Positions 1 to 10,338 of a stretch of DNA of 64,000 nucleotides are shown piece after piece (position 1 is the stretch's first letter; every line of letters starts with the position of its first letter). Position numbers and translations under genes: made by a program. A model generated the notes under the pieces. That model was given only the letters and a program-made list of their open reading frames with translations. It ran no database searches and was not told the origin of the DNA. Source of the stretch: Sugiyamaella lignohabitans (taxonomy: Eukaryota; Ascomycota; Dipodascomycetes; Dipodascales; Trichomonascaceae); NCBI RefSeq assembly GCF_001640025.1, contig NC_031672.1, forward strand, positions 1,674,001 through 1,738,000. Reading direction: 5' to 3'.

Positions 1-105
1 CCTCTCACTGCTATAACTAATGTCCACCATGACCGCATATGGCAAACTCGGGGTACATACACCATAAATATGCAGCCAGAGGTGAAAATCCATGGGTTGA
101 GCTCG

Positions 106-130
106 GGTCACGACAGGTCACGACAGGTCA
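106..130. repeat. 10-bp direct repeat, about 2.5 copies
   Basis: The unit CGACAGGTCA occurs at 111-120 and again at 121-130, preceded by a partial copy. It is a small tandem duplication with no visible function. Confidence 0.7.
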
Positions 131-447
131 CAAGCAACTAAAAACTCAGCTATATACCACTTATATGCTCATGTTCATCTCACATCCTTCCCTCTACATT
201 TAGATCTACATATACTGTGAACAATTACAGAGCCCTCCTAAAACTGATATATTTATAGATATATTGAGCAGCACCAACAGATGATTTCATACGAAATCAC
301 GAGTCTGACACCTATGCAAGATACAAAAACAGAGTGAGCTCTTTATATACTCCCCCTCTTCCACACAGACGTCGCTAATTCCTGTCAGCCCCTCACTTGA
401 CCTCTCACACGATCTTCCCTTCTTTGCACGCCCAGCTGCTGGGGGTC

Positions 448-587
448 TGCCTCCGGCGGCTGGGGCTCCGCCCCAGACCCTGTTTGCTCCTGCTTCGCAG
501 GAGATTGCTGGGACCGTAAACGAAACGACTCGAGCGGAGCGAGAGGAGCAACCAGGGTCTGGGGCGGAGCCCCAGCCGCCGGAGGCA
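448..587 (+). repeat. GC foldback element, full length
   Basis: A 140-bp copy. The left arm starts TGCCTCCGGCGGC, continues with the hairpin CTGGGGCTCCGCCCCAG and closes with CTCCTGCTTCGCAGGAG. A short spacer with GGGACCG follows, then the right arm with CGACTCGAGCG and the inverted copy of the outer arm ending GGAGGCA. It lies about 220 bp upstream of the RPS10 start. Confidence 0.93.
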
Positions 588-619
588 GGACCCCCCTGAA
601 CACGCGGCTGAGCCAAAGT

Positions 620-625
620 CACGTG
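620..625. promoter_or_regulatory. CACGTG (Cbf1-type E-box) upstream of RPS10
   Basis: CACGTG in the context GTCACGTGC, about 180 bp upstream of the RPS10 start. The same nine bases occur twice upstream of RPS6 in this window (9963 and 10126). Cbf1 sites in ribosomal-protein promoters are known from several non-Saccharomyces yeasts; binding here is inference. Confidence 0.5.
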
Positions 626-805
626 CACAACGAACTGTGCGAGGAGTGGTGTGACGGTATATTACCTATTTGGGAAATATTTCATTTGTCACTCGGTGGA
701 CAAGCGACTCAACTTTTTGCTTCCCGTGCATCACAATATCATTACTCAGTTACCAGACAGACGTGAAAACAGGCACATCAACTCCATATCGACGACACAT
801 TCAAA

Positions 806-1776
806 ATGCTGATTCCCAAGGACGACCGTAAGAAGATTCACACTTACCTCTTCAAGGGTATGTTTATTTGATTGCCAAGTGGTGGCTTGTGTGATTGCGA
901 AGAAGAGAAAGCGACGGCGACTGGTGTACGAGACGAGACGGATGGATTGAATATGGACGAGGAACCGAAGACATATCCACTTGCGACTTGACTTTGAGAC
1001 TAGGTTTGGCAGACGAGAATAGCAAATGTTTCAACAGTCCCTTTAGTTTGAAAGCGGTTGCATGAATACTTTATCAGAAATTTGTGTTAAATATCAACAT
1101 CACTATGAGTGACGACAAACGTAGTAATTACAGTGAAAAGCCAGTGATATATTATGTTCTGCTTCGTACTTAAATATTGTTCATACTCGAATTCAGCTTC
1201 CACTCGGTTTCTACTTGTTAAATATTAGCACCTGAAAAACGGCTGTCAGTGGGTAGTCTTTCTACTCATATTCTCTATTCAGCCTCGTAACCAGTGTCAA
1301 GATCGTTTCACTTTCTCTTCTTTTTGTTGCACAAGTCACTCAGTATTTGTCAAACCAAGACGAATACAACATTTGAACTATCTCGAAACATCTTAACTAA
1401 CTCAAATACAGAGGGTGTTGTTGTTGCCAAGAAGGACTTCAACCAACCCAAGCACGAGGAGATTGACACCAAGAACCTCTATGTCATCAAGGCTCTCCAA
1501 TCCTTGACCTCCAAGGGTTATGTCAAGACTCAATTCTCTTGGCAATACTACTACTACACCCTTACTGACGAGGGTGTTGAGTACCTCCGTGAATGGCTCC
1601 ACCTCCCTGCTGAGATCGTTCCTGCTACCCACAAGAAGCAAGTTCGTCCTCAACTCCCTGGTGGACGTCCCGGCCGTGAGGACAGAAGACCCCGTGGCGG
1701 TTTCGAGGATGGTTACAGAAGAAGAACCGACAAGGAGTCTGCCCCCGGTGAGTACGCTCCTCAATTCAACAAATAA
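806..1776 (+). CDS. RPS10: 40S ribosomal protein eS10 (RPS10), one intron
   Basis: Small-subunit ribosomal protein at the head of the 40S. Exon 1 is 806-857, exon 2 is 1412-1776, giving 138 residues. The spliced protein starts [19 protein letters not shown] and continues [13 protein letters not shown], which is the family's highly conserved N-terminal plectin/S10 domain; the motif [20 protein letters not shown] follows. The tail is the usual Arg/Gly/Pro-rich extension. The 554-base intron has donor GTATGT at 858 and a CTAAC branch motif shortly before the AG at 1410-1411; the splice restores a glutamate codon (G plus AG). Codon use is strongly biased toward a small set (CTC, GTC, AAG, CGT), as expected for a highly expressed gene. 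An early intron splitting a ribosomal-protein gene is typical of yeasts. The antisense open frame across exon 2 is a shadow. Very sure. Confidence 0.97.
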
Positions 1777-1917
1777 ATTGTCATCTGATTCATCATGCTA
1801 CCCCTCTTTCACCACGACCCCACCCTAAAAATCCTGAACTCCTAATGTTCTCCTGTGTGTATGAGACTATGTTTTGTATAAATTAAAAAAAACTCGTCAA
1901 AAATAATACTGTCGGTC

Positions 1918-1971
1918 TGCCTCCGGCGGCTGGGGCGCTGCCCCAGACCCCGCTGTGCTCGCTTTGCGAGC
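1918..1971 (+). repeat. GC foldback half unit
   Basis: Half unit of 54 bp: TGCCTCCGGCGGC, then a hairpin of the CTGGGGC/GCCCCAG stem with loop GCT, ending in the hairpin GCTCGCTTTGCGAGC. It lies about 140 bp downstream of the RPS10 stop and is followed in the same orientation by a second half at 2004. Confidence 0.9.
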
Positions 1972-2003
1972 TTTTGGTGGTTGGCTAAGCGGGGTGGAAG
2001 GTT

Positions 2004-2058
2004 TGCCTCCGGCGGCTGGGGCGCTGCCCCAGACCCCGTTGTGCTCGCTTCGCGAGCG
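2004..2058 (+). repeat. GC foldback half unit
   Basis: Second half in direct orientation, 32 bp after the previous one. The hairpin loop is GCT and the inner hairpin is GCTCGCTTCGCGAGC. The direct tandem arrangement shows that halves can occur independently of a foldback partner. Confidence 0.9.
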
Positions 2059-2332
2059 TTCGCTGGTCGGAGCTGTTCAGGGTTCATGGACGGCCTGATT
2101 TTGGCAGAAAGTGAGATTTCACTGTCGCCTCACGCTATGCGGCTAGAACATCATCCTCCTGAAATTACCCCTTTTAGTCTCAACACCGACCGACTGCGAA
2201 ATACTTCACCTCTGACTGCTAAAGCCACAATTGCGGCTCTAAATTCTCTATATTACTTTCTCCACTGTGGGGACATCAGAATCACCCCAAATGCCAACCT
2301 TCACCCACACGAGCCCCGGACCCCCCTAGCAA

Positions 2333-2394
2333 CGACTCGAGCGAAGCGAGAGGAGCAACCAGGGTCTGGGGCGGAGCCCCAGCCGCCGGAGGCA
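2333..2394 (-). repeat. GC foldback half unit
   Basis: Half unit of the CTCGAG type on the minus strand: CGACTCGAGCGAAGCGAG inside, GGAGGCA at the outer end, followed by a short C run. Confidence 0.9.
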
Positions 2395-2833
2395 CAATCC
2401 CCATAAAGGACCCATGACCCCATGAGATGAAGTGACAGGGCTAAATATAGCGCTGCAGGGTATGTGTATTTACAGTTAACCTTAACGAGCAGGAGTGCAG
2501 GATGCAAGAAGCTGGCTGGGAGCGAGACAGGGTGTCGGGGAGGTTGCTTTCCGCGAGCGAGATTAGAGTTGATGGCCGGCCGAGCATAGAGTGTGATTCC
2601 AGCAGATGTGTGTCGTGATCAGATGGATCAGATAGGATAAAAGTCCGTGCCCTGCTATTGCTACACCAGCAGGGTCGACTCTATGACCAAACCTAGATAG
2701 GAACGATCCGAGATAAAGTTTACCACGCCAATAACAGCATATTCTGCTAACCCAACAAATCTTCTCGATATCAGATGTAATGCAACACTGGCTACCCCGG
2801 AGTGGGGGCAGCATGTCAGGGGCAGGGGGGGAC

Positions 2834-2975
2834 TGCCTCCGGCGGCTGGGGCTCCGCCCCAGACCCTGGTTGCTCTTCTCGCTGCGCTCGAGTCGTTCCA
2901 TCGACGGTCCCCGCCAAATCTCCTGCGAAGCAGGAGCAACCAGGGTCTGGGGCGGAGCCCCAGCCGCCGGAGGCA
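2834..2975 (-). repeat. GC foldback element, full length
   Basis: A 142-bp copy in the reverse orientation to the one at 448: the CTCGAGTCG half is on the left and the CTCCTGCGAAGCAGGAG half on the right. The spacer contains CGACGGTCCC. It is preceded by a run of G. Confidence 0.93.
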
Positions 2976-4670
2976 CATCCGGGGGCCCTGGCACCCCCAC
3001 CTCGGCAAGTAACCTCGGGTGTGAAGTCGGTGATACTCGTAGCTGGATTTGATAGGGAAGGTGGGATGGGGGTGCTATCTCCGAATGCAGAGAGTCCGTT
3101 GCAGCGACGCTAGACCGGTATGTGCAATGGTGTGCATACGCATGGTGTCTAGACAGGGTACTGATTAAGGGGAGGTGGGCGACATACATGCGTCATGGAA
3201 GGAAAAATAAACTTTCGAATGTCGTGTGTGCCGTGCAGATGCGGGTTATTAATAGTATCCTGTAGTCGATGTATGCTCGAATCTGTCGATTTTGTCCGTT
3301 TCTCGAGATTAACAATTTTTATGCTATTTCTGCAGTCGTGCTATTGGTGCTAGCGGTACGTGCAGTTAAACTATCTTTTTCTTATGGTTAGTGAATTGTC
3401 GTCACATCTGATTAGAGTTGGCTGCTTCATTTTATATCTGTCGGTCGCCAGGTCAGGGTCACAACCCATTTCCATCGCTAATATTACTGCTATAACTGCT
3501 GCTACTGCTGCAACTGCTGCTGTTATTGTACTATTCAAATCCACTACTCCTGGTATTAGTGCAACTGCTGCTACTGCAAGTCTTGTAATGTGGAAGTGGG
3601 GAGTCAGTGAGTCAGGTCTCATGAAAAATAAAAACAAAATAAAAAATATAAAAAACAAAATAAAATATGATGCTTCATGTCGATGATATAATATGGGTAC
3701 ACGCACAGCAAATCTGGGCACACGGCCGCCATTGGCGGGGTTGTGTGTATATCGGTAGGGTTGTATGTCGGTGCCGACGTTTACCGTGCCGTTACTGTTG
3801 GTGCTGGTGCTGCTGATGCTGATGCTGCTGCCGCTGGTGGTGCATTTAATACGGGACTAAGCCCGTTTATACGTCTGCCAGCTTAGCTGCGACATATGTG
3901 TGGTGGCTGACAAATGGTGGTAAATAAAAATAAACTGCAAAAACAGCACCACCGAAGTTAAAAGCCATAGAAGAGAATGAGTTCGGCACGCCGCATCTGT
4001 TCGGATCGAAGTCGGTTGTCGTTTGTTTGTAATAGAGTTTCCGCAGAAGCTCGCTTCTGCACCAGCGGAACAGGTTTCCGCGGACCCTGCCGCTAGCCTG
4101 GCTGATAAAGAAGTTTTTTTGCTCGGAGAAACAAAATCCCCTAAGATTACACAGTTAAGGCAGCGGCAGCAGCAACGGCACCCTGTTGAGCCGCCGCCGT
4201 TGAATTAAAAACTTACTTTTTTACTTTTGTGATAGTCGTGCAGCACCTTCTGCAGCCAGTTTGCAGGAAAATACAACGTCATCTGTGATGACGTGCACTT
4301 GCATTGCAACACTACAGATCTCATCAAACCTTATGCACCATCTCACTACGTCAATATTCGGCCATGTCGAAGTTTTCCTGCCGCCAACAACCACCACCAC
4401 CCCCTACCGTCCGAGACTTTTCCTGTGCACATGTGAGCATCTGCTGCTCACAAACCCATCGTCAACCGGCCTGCTGTTTTTTTTTTGGCCGAATTCTTGG
4501 CTTCTGTACCTTAATTTCCAGTCCACTTTGCACACCGAATCACACGGAACGCCAGGCACCGAGTCCCTCTACAGATAGACCCCATCCCCGTGCCAGGGAC
4601 TGGTGCAGGGGCCAGACGCTCAACAAAGTTCGACCACCCCCCGACCAAGGCGGGCCCTGGGGGTAGGGGT

Positions 4671-4815
4671 TGCCTCCGGCGGCTGGGGCTCCGCCCCAGA
4701 CCCTGGTTGCTCCTCTCGCTTCGCTCGAGTCGAGCGTCGGGCCCATCCCCCCAGCCAGTCTCCTGCGAAGCAGGAGCTACCAGGGTCTGGGGCGGAGCCC
4801 CAGCCGCCGGAGGCA
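4671..4815 (-). repeat. GC foldback element, full length
   Basis: A 145-bp copy in a gene-free stretch. The left half is of the CTCGAGTCG type, the right half of the CTCCTGCGAAGCAGGAG type. G runs precede and C runs follow it. Confidence 0.93.
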
Positions 4816-5019
4816 GGCCCCCTTCCCCCTGGAGCGCCGAATGGGGGTTAGTGTTTGCACTCTTATTTTGATGTGCAGGAAAAAGTAACGAGGCGAAAAA
4901 CAAATTAAATGTTAAAAACAAATTAAAAAAAAGGGTCTATTCCTAAATTGGCCCTGTGGAGTGGAGATCAGGTGCCAAGGCACATTATATTAACAGGGGC
5001 CATCCCCTGTCGATATTTT

Positions 5020-6376
5020 TAATTTGGTTATTTTTATCTCCTGTTTGGCTTTGGCTGCTTCGTCGCCGTCGTCTCTGTTATTAATATCTTTTTTTTTCTC
5101 GTCGCAATTGTCTAGCTTTATTTTTTAGGCGGTTCGGTGTTTCTTTTTCGTTCTGGTTGGTTTCGTGTGGTTATTATTGTCAATCAGCTGTGTTTTATTG
5201 TTATTATTTCTGTCGTTATTGTTAGTATTATTTTTTGCTAGTCAGTCTGATTTGCGCTGCTGTTCCAGATTGTCTCTGCCGGCTCCAACATCCGCTCGAC
5301 GTTTCATCTTGTGAGCTTACAAGCCGTGTCTTTTCGCTAGTCGGTCAGTACCGCAATTGGTCAGTGAATCGGTAATTTCGTGGCTCGCTGCTTTTGTGTC
5401 TGGAAAAACCGCGTTGCTAAAGCAGTTTCGTTTGTTTTGTGGTTGATTCCCTGGTGAACTGATTGTATTTTTGTTTCGGTCTGCCTGTCGGCCTGCCGGT
5501 CTGCGTCGTTTCGTTTCTGTTCAATTATTCCCGAACCTTATTCTTTTTTCTGTCGTCTCTGTTTATTTGGGGTCGTCTGTTCGTTTCGTATCTCTCGCTT
5601 CTGTCTCACTTGTTCACTAATCTCACGTCTCTGTCGGCTCATCTGGCCCTGTTTCGTCCGCATCTGTATCACCACCATTGTACGTCTGTTTTTGGTCAGT
5701 AAATCTCAGCTTTTCAGAACCACCCAACTGCAGCTCTGACTGCATCGTGCACCCACCACGCATTTCTTACCCTGCCTTGACTACCTATCAGATAAGCACC
5801 AAAATTTGGCGCTCTTCTCCCACTTGCACAATAAACGAACATCTTCCTTCTCTGGTGATAATTTAATTGCCGATACTTTGAAAATCGCTTTTCCCTCTTC
5901 TGTCTGTACGGAGATACCTGCAAACCACCCATATTATCAATCACGGATTCTATCGAAAACCCGCAACATCACAGATAAGAGAATACTCGGCTTGTGACTG
6001 GGAATATTTTGGTACTCGTAAAGAGATCTCCAACTGCATTTCAATTACAAATATCACCTCTGCCGACAGTCACTTCTAATACGAGAAAGAGTTGCAGCTT
6101 GACCGATTTTTTTTATTTGGACTTTCTGAATTGCTTTGGACTTGATCGGTGTGATTTGTATATTATCACTAGAAAGAAGAACCTGTACAACAGCTCGGTA
6201 TATGGCTTTTATTTTTACTTGCATTTGATTTCAAACTGTCCCAGTGTCTGGCCCATATACCTTTGAAACTGCACTCTGCTTCTGCAACCGACTGTTACTT
6301 CAACACAACAATAACTCTCTTGGCTGATTTTCTCTTTACTCTGGACTATTCTCTTTCTTCATAGATCTGTGTCAAC
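5020..6376 (+). promoter_or_regulatory. Long pyrimidine-rich leader/promoter of RLM1
   Basis: About 1.3 kb dominated by T and C, with T runs and TCT/CTG stretches, directly upstream of the RLM1 start at 6377. No gene is recognisable in it. I read it as promoter plus long 5' leader; the transcription start cannot be placed from sequence. Confidence 0.4.
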
Positions 6377-9300
6377 ATGGGACGACGCAAGATCGCTATC
6401 GAACCGCTCTCTGACGAACGGAACCGGTCTGTGTATGTTAAATCGGGGAGGGGTTGCCTCCGGCGGCCGGGCTCTGCCCGGACCCGTTGTGCTCGCTTCG
6501 CGAGCGACGTGGGGCCTTGATTGGTGCTAACGAGGTTTAGAACGTTTCTGAAACGGAAGGCTGGTTTGTTCAAGAAGGCCCATGAGCTGGCGGTGCTGTG
6601 TCAAATCGACATTGCCGTCATCATTTTCGGCCGCAATAAAAAACTCTACGAATTTTCCTCGTGCGATACGGAGGATATCATTGAAAAGTATAAAATTGTA
6701 AGTACTTATTTCAGGACTATTTGCGGTTTGGTTGTGGTTTTTTGGTTTGTGGTTTGTGGTTTGTGGTTTATCTGAGTTTCTACATGGGATTGTATGGGAA
6801 TACAGGAGCCTGTTTTAGGTGGGTGTGAGGTGAGTCGAGAATCAACTGGTGATCAGGCTAGTGGATTACACTACTTCAACTCCGACTACGTTTTGCGACC
6901 CTGCTTATTTTTGGTTTATCAGCAGATCAAACACAGGATTAGGCTATTTCATTTCAGTTCTTTTTTAATTCAATTCCACTACAGAATCTACAGAAGCTAC
7001 AAGAAGGTACTACAGCCATTTTATGAAACCAGGATTTGAAACTATGGCCCGAGAATTTTAGCCAGCTTCCGACAAGGAGAATTCGGCGATACGCAGGAGA
7101 ACTGATTAGCCATTTTGGTTTCGAAGCAAGGGGGCACAGCCAGGTATCATCGAAACTGCTGAGAATGAATAAGATACAACGGCCTGCCACAGCTTTCTAA
7201 GCAGGGCCCCGGATTTGGCGGGGGTTGCTATTTTTAGAGTCTGCGACACAAAAATTTGACTTTCCGTTGATCCCACATGCAGGTTGACATCGACAGCTGC
7301 CGATCGGGCCCTCCTGCCGGCGCCCCACCTGCCGGCCACACGTCCCCGCTCAACTTCACGAACCCGATCTCACCATCTCACGCCGCTCGCGAAGCGAGCA
7401 CAACGGGGTCTGGGGCAGCGCCCCAGCCGCCGGAGGCAAAAAAAAGAACAACCCACTAACACCTCACAGTCTCAGCCCCACGAATCTAAGGGTCCAAACG
7501 ACTTTGACGCAAACGGCCGAAAACGGAACAATGCAGCGGCAAAAGCCGCTGCCAGAGCGTTACATGCGCGATCCAGATCAGAGTTGAATGCAAGTGATAA
7601 TCAGGATATCACTGATGACGAGGATGACGAAGATGATGAGGATGAGGAGGAAGAAGAAGAAGAGTTTGATATTTCCTCGGTGAAAAAAGAGGAGGAGACG
7701 GTAGTCAGAAAAGCTGCTGGTAGTGGAGGTGGTGGAAATCGCCGAAAAAGCAGTCGGTCGAGTCCGAAAAATGGACTGGTATCGATAAATGGGAGAGGTG
7801 CTGGAGCTGGTGGTGCGAGTGGGAATTCGAAACATAAAAAGTCGTCATCGAATCAGTCGGCGACCGGACAACAAACTGGTCCACCAATAGGAGTCTATCA
7901 TAGTCATAATATGGAGAGTCTTGCTCGAGAAGAGAGTAGGAAACAGTTGGAAGAAAGTCGGCGTGCGAGCGAAGAACAACAACAACATCACCAACAACAA
8001 CAACAATTACAGCATCAACAACAACAACAGCATCAGCATCGTCTTCAACAGCAACACCGACAATCTCTCCAGCAGCAGCAGCAGCAGCAACAACAACAGC
8101 ATCAACAAACTCTCCAGCAGCAACAGCATCAGTTGCAGCAATTCGCATCGTACCAGAACTTTGGTCAACCATCTCCACAGTTTCAATTTCAACAGCATCC
8201 AACTCCACAGCCCCAGCATCAGCAGTCGCACCAGCAGTCGCAACAGTCGCAACAACAACAGCAGCAGCAACAGCAGCAGTTGAACGCTCAAATAAACACA
8301 CATGCATCTCAGTTCCGAAGGAGCCACCATCGGTCGACCTCGAGTTTGTCGAATGTAGACTCGGTCGTATCGCTTAATGCTTATACTGGAGGGTCTGGCG
8401 ACCCTGGATCGGGTTTCGAGTACACTGCCAGTCCATCGTTTACAAATCCCCAGGACCCACAAGACCAACAGCAGCAACAGCAACAACAGCAGCAGCAGCA
8501 GCACGATTTGAATCAAAGAAGAGCTACTGAATGGCAAATGTTTGGAGTCATGCAACCAAGATCACAATCTGTTGATATCGACCGACGGTATTACCAAGGA
8601 TCACCACAGCCTATTAATCGGTTCTCACCCAGTGGAGGTTCAGTTTCTAGCAGCATGCGACCTAAACTGAAAGTACAAATTCCAATGGGTGATTCTGGTG
8701 AGAGTCAGATCAGTTCATCTGAACCATCTCGTGATGCGAAAGACAGACCTCTGACTGACGAAGATGGTCGAGTTGGTAATGTGGCAGGTGACCACCATCA
8801 AGGATCGAATAGTCTGAACCAGGGGTCTGGCAATAATAGTCGATCTGGTAATAACAGAGGACCGACTCCCGGACCAAAAGAAGGAGGCACTTCGTCAGGA
8901 TCCGGTTTACAATCGACACCTCTATCGAATAGAGACGGGCCATTGTCAGCAGGTCCTAATAGTGCTGGTGGAACTGGTAGTGGAGGTCCATGGGGTTCAT
9001 CTCTGTTATTACCACCTCCGTCTCCATCCAGTTATCTCAGTAACAATGGTGGACCCAACTTGTCGACTACAGTTGGACCAGGTAACCCGTTCGGACGACC
9101 TCCTTTGGTATCCAGTAATGGCGAGCAAACGCCTCTGTCAGCAGCACTTCCATCGAAATACGTTAACGACCTGTTACCTTCGCCGTCGAACTTCTATGGC
9201 AGCGAATGGAATACCCATTTTGGGCCTCCTTCTGCGCTGGGTTACGGTGGAGGACTTCCCTCGTCTGGCGGTTTAGGCTCTGCATTTCCTGGCCAGAACA

Positions 9301-9608
9301 GCGGACTTCCCGCTTCAGCAACCTCTGGTGTGCCAGCCGGCAGCAGCTCCTCGAACTCTCAATCTCTACAGCAGCCGCCTGTAGGTATTGGTATCTCACT
9401 AGGAGGACTTCTCGGCTCGCGAAGCCACCTGTCTGCCGACATGCTCCCGTCGCCTCTGCAGTTCAACTCGACTCCCGTGGTAGCCTCATCTGCTCACTCG
9501 CTCGCTGGCGACGTCCGGGCCTCTCCAACCGAAAAGAAACGCGACCGCAACGGCGATATGGCCGCCGGCCCGTCCAAACGACTCAAAGCCGACAACTCGG
9601 GCCTCTGA
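6377..9608 (+). CDS. RLM1: RLM1/RlmA-type MADS-box transcription factor, two introns
   Basis: DNA-binding regulator of the cell-wall-integrity MAP kinase pathway. Exons 6377-6432, 6541-6697 and 7470-9608 give 783 residues. Residues 1-57 are an MEF2-type MADS box: [19 protein letters not shown], then [20 protein letters not shown] and [17 protein letters not shown]. Splicing intron 2 out joins KYKI to [12 protein letters not shown], matching the conserved PHE-KGP-DF segment of RlmA proteins. An acidic run lies at about 117-138, glutamine-rich tracts at about 240-345 and 395-410, and a conserved C-terminal block [13 protein letters not shown] near 630, which resembles the MAP-kinase docking region of Rlm1. 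The RLM1/SMP1 distinction is by the C-terminal block. Both introns carry GC foldback halves (6455-6506, 7384-7438). Intron 1 (108 bases) is about half repeat. Confidence 0.93.
6455..6506 (+). repeat. GC foldback half unit inside RLM1 intron 1
   Basis: A 52-bp half of a variant subtype in which the main hairpin is shortened on both sides to CCGGGCTCTGCCCGG. It ends in GCTCGCTTCGCGAGC. The host intron is 6433-6540, so about half of the intron is repeat; without it 56 bases remain, a normal length for this genome. Confidence 0.9.
7384..7438 (-). repeat. GC foldback half unit inside RLM1 intron 2
   Basis: A 55-bp minus-strand half with inner hairpin GCTCGCGAAGCGAGC and outer end GGAGGCA. It ends only 15 bases before the CTAAC branch motif (7456-7460) of the 772-base intron 6698-7469. 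Confidence 0.9.
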
Positions 9609-9705
9609 CCGCCTTCCCTCGAACTATATTTATTGGCACTTTTTATTTTATTTTATTTATGTATCGAGAGTTGTATACTACTACTAATCTTTCTCCGTGC
9701 CACGC

Positions 9706-9766
9706 TGCCTCCGGCGGCTGGGGCTGCGCCCCAGACCCCCCGGCTCCTCTCGCTGCGCTCGAGTCG
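9706..9766 (+). repeat. GC foldback half unit, RLM1 3' flank
   Basis: A 61-bp half of the CTCGAGTCG type starting 97 bp after the RLM1 stop codon. Its main hairpin has loop TGC. Confidence 0.9.
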
Positions 9767-9815
9767 GTGCGTCTAGGGTCCTGGACCCTGCGTCGGCCAG
9801 GGTCTGATCGCTGAT

Positions 9816-9821
9816 CACGTG
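9816..9821. promoter_or_regulatory. CACGTG site upstream of RPS6
   Basis: E-box CACGTG, context ATCACGTGT, about 520 bp upstream of the RPS6 start. Weakest of three such sites in this interval. Confidence 0.35.
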
Positions 9822-9887
9822 TGCGGTGCTGAAACTTCCTTCGTCCTTCGAGCTCGCTCGTCCTCAGTCCCAGTCATCTCCTGCAAA

Positions 9888-9936
9888 GCAGGAGCAACCA
9901 GGGTCTGGGGCGGAGCCCCAGCCGCCGCCGGAGGCA
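9888..9936 (-). repeat. GC foldback half unit
   Basis: A half of the CTCCTGC type with the inner hairpin CTCCTGCAAAGCAGGAG (loop AAA instead of GAA) and one extra GCC triplet near its outer end. Together with the half at 9706 it could form a large inverted pair. Confidence 0.88.
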
Positions 9937-9963
9937 CTTCCCCCAGACCCTGCGTCCCCCTGT

Positions 9964-9969
9964 CACGTG
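9964..9969. promoter_or_regulatory. CACGTG site upstream of RPS6
   Basis: CACGTG in the context GTCACGTGC, about 370 bp upstream of the RPS6 start and identical over nine bases to the site before RPS10. Confidence 0.45.
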
Positions 9970-10035
9970 CACTTTCCCGAGACTCCCCGGCCCCTCGCCT
10001 CTCATTCTTGCCCGCTTGCCGACAGTCCCAACCAT

Positions 10036-10091
10036 CTCCTGCGAAGCAGGAGCAACCAGGGTCTGGGGCGGAGCCCCAGCCGCCGGAGGCA
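10036..10091 (-). repeat. GC foldback half unit in RPS6 promoter
   Basis: A 56-bp half with inner hairpin CTCCTGCGAAGCAGGAG and outer end GGAGGCA, followed by a C run. It lies about 250 bp upstream of the RPS6 start. Confidence 0.9.
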
Positions 10092-10126
10092 CACCCCGGA
10101 CCCTGCGTCTCGCCAGCAACCCAAGT

Positions 10127-10132
10127 CACGTG
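10127..10132. promoter_or_regulatory. CACGTG site upstream of RPS6
   Basis: CACGTG in the context GTCACGTGC, about 210 bp upstream of the RPS6 start, close to the distance of the matching site before RPS10. Confidence 0.5.
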
Positions 10133-10338
10133 CGCCTTAGAAAAGTGCGTGTCACATGACTTTTGACTATTGCCTGTTTGGGAAGCAGTCACAGTCACAG
10201 ATTGGGTGCGTTTGCAAACCGACTCAGGTGTGCATGCCAAACATACATGGTACTGCGATAATACTGATAGTGTACTTTTTCGTCAGATTCATATTGAGCC
10301 CACGATACTTCGGCAATAAATAACGACAAATACACAAC

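Larger units (their letters stand above)
1..805. other. Intergenic region upstream of RPS10
   Basis: No supportable gene. Open frames here are read-through of the GC foldback element at 448-587. The stretch also holds a short 10-bp direct repeat at 106-130 and a CACGTG site at 620-625 that probably belongs to the RPS10 promoter. Bases 1-105 and 140-440 show nothing I recognise. Confidence 0.6.
1777..6376. other. Gene-poor stretch between RPS10 and RLM1
   Basis: About 4.6 kb without a supportable gene. It contains six units of the GC foldback family (1918-4815), short CTG/CAG-like degenerate triplet stretches near 3485-3525 and 3790-3840, and from about 5020 a T- and C-rich tract that I read as the long leader or promoter of RLM1. 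The short open frames at 3360-3720, 4023-4208 and 5463-5700 lack homology I recognise and are not annotated. Confidence 0.6.
9609..10338. other. RLM1 3' flank and RPS6 promoter
   Basis: Holds three GC foldback halves (9706, 9888, 10036), three CACGTG sites (9816, 9964, 10127) and two GGACCCTG octamers (9783, 10098). No gene; open frames here are repeat read-through. Confidence 0.6.

Noticed and set aside
1402..1764. Antisense open frames across RPS10 and RPS6 (10876-11673) of 120-265 codons
   Set aside because: Shadows created by strong codon bias in highly expressed ribosomal-protein genes; no family features.
2780..3113. Overlapping open frames with peptides like SGGWGSAPDPGCSSRFARV and GAEPQPPEA, recurring at many sites on both strands
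   Set aside because: All coincide with the GC foldback elements; they end outside them in unrelated sequence, occur in several frames at once and have no start context. They are read-through of the palindromes, not a protein family.
3360..3721. Overlapping open frames of about 110 codons on both strands with Ala/Thr or Val/Ala repeats
   Set aside because: They arise from the degenerate CTG/ACT triplet stretch at 3485-3525; no conserved features.
6433..6540. RLM1 intron 1 as proof of intron creation by the repeat (introner)
   Set aside because: Without the 52-bp unit a 56-base intron with donor, branch site and acceptor remains, so insertion into an existing intron explains it as well. Kept only as a question in the findings.
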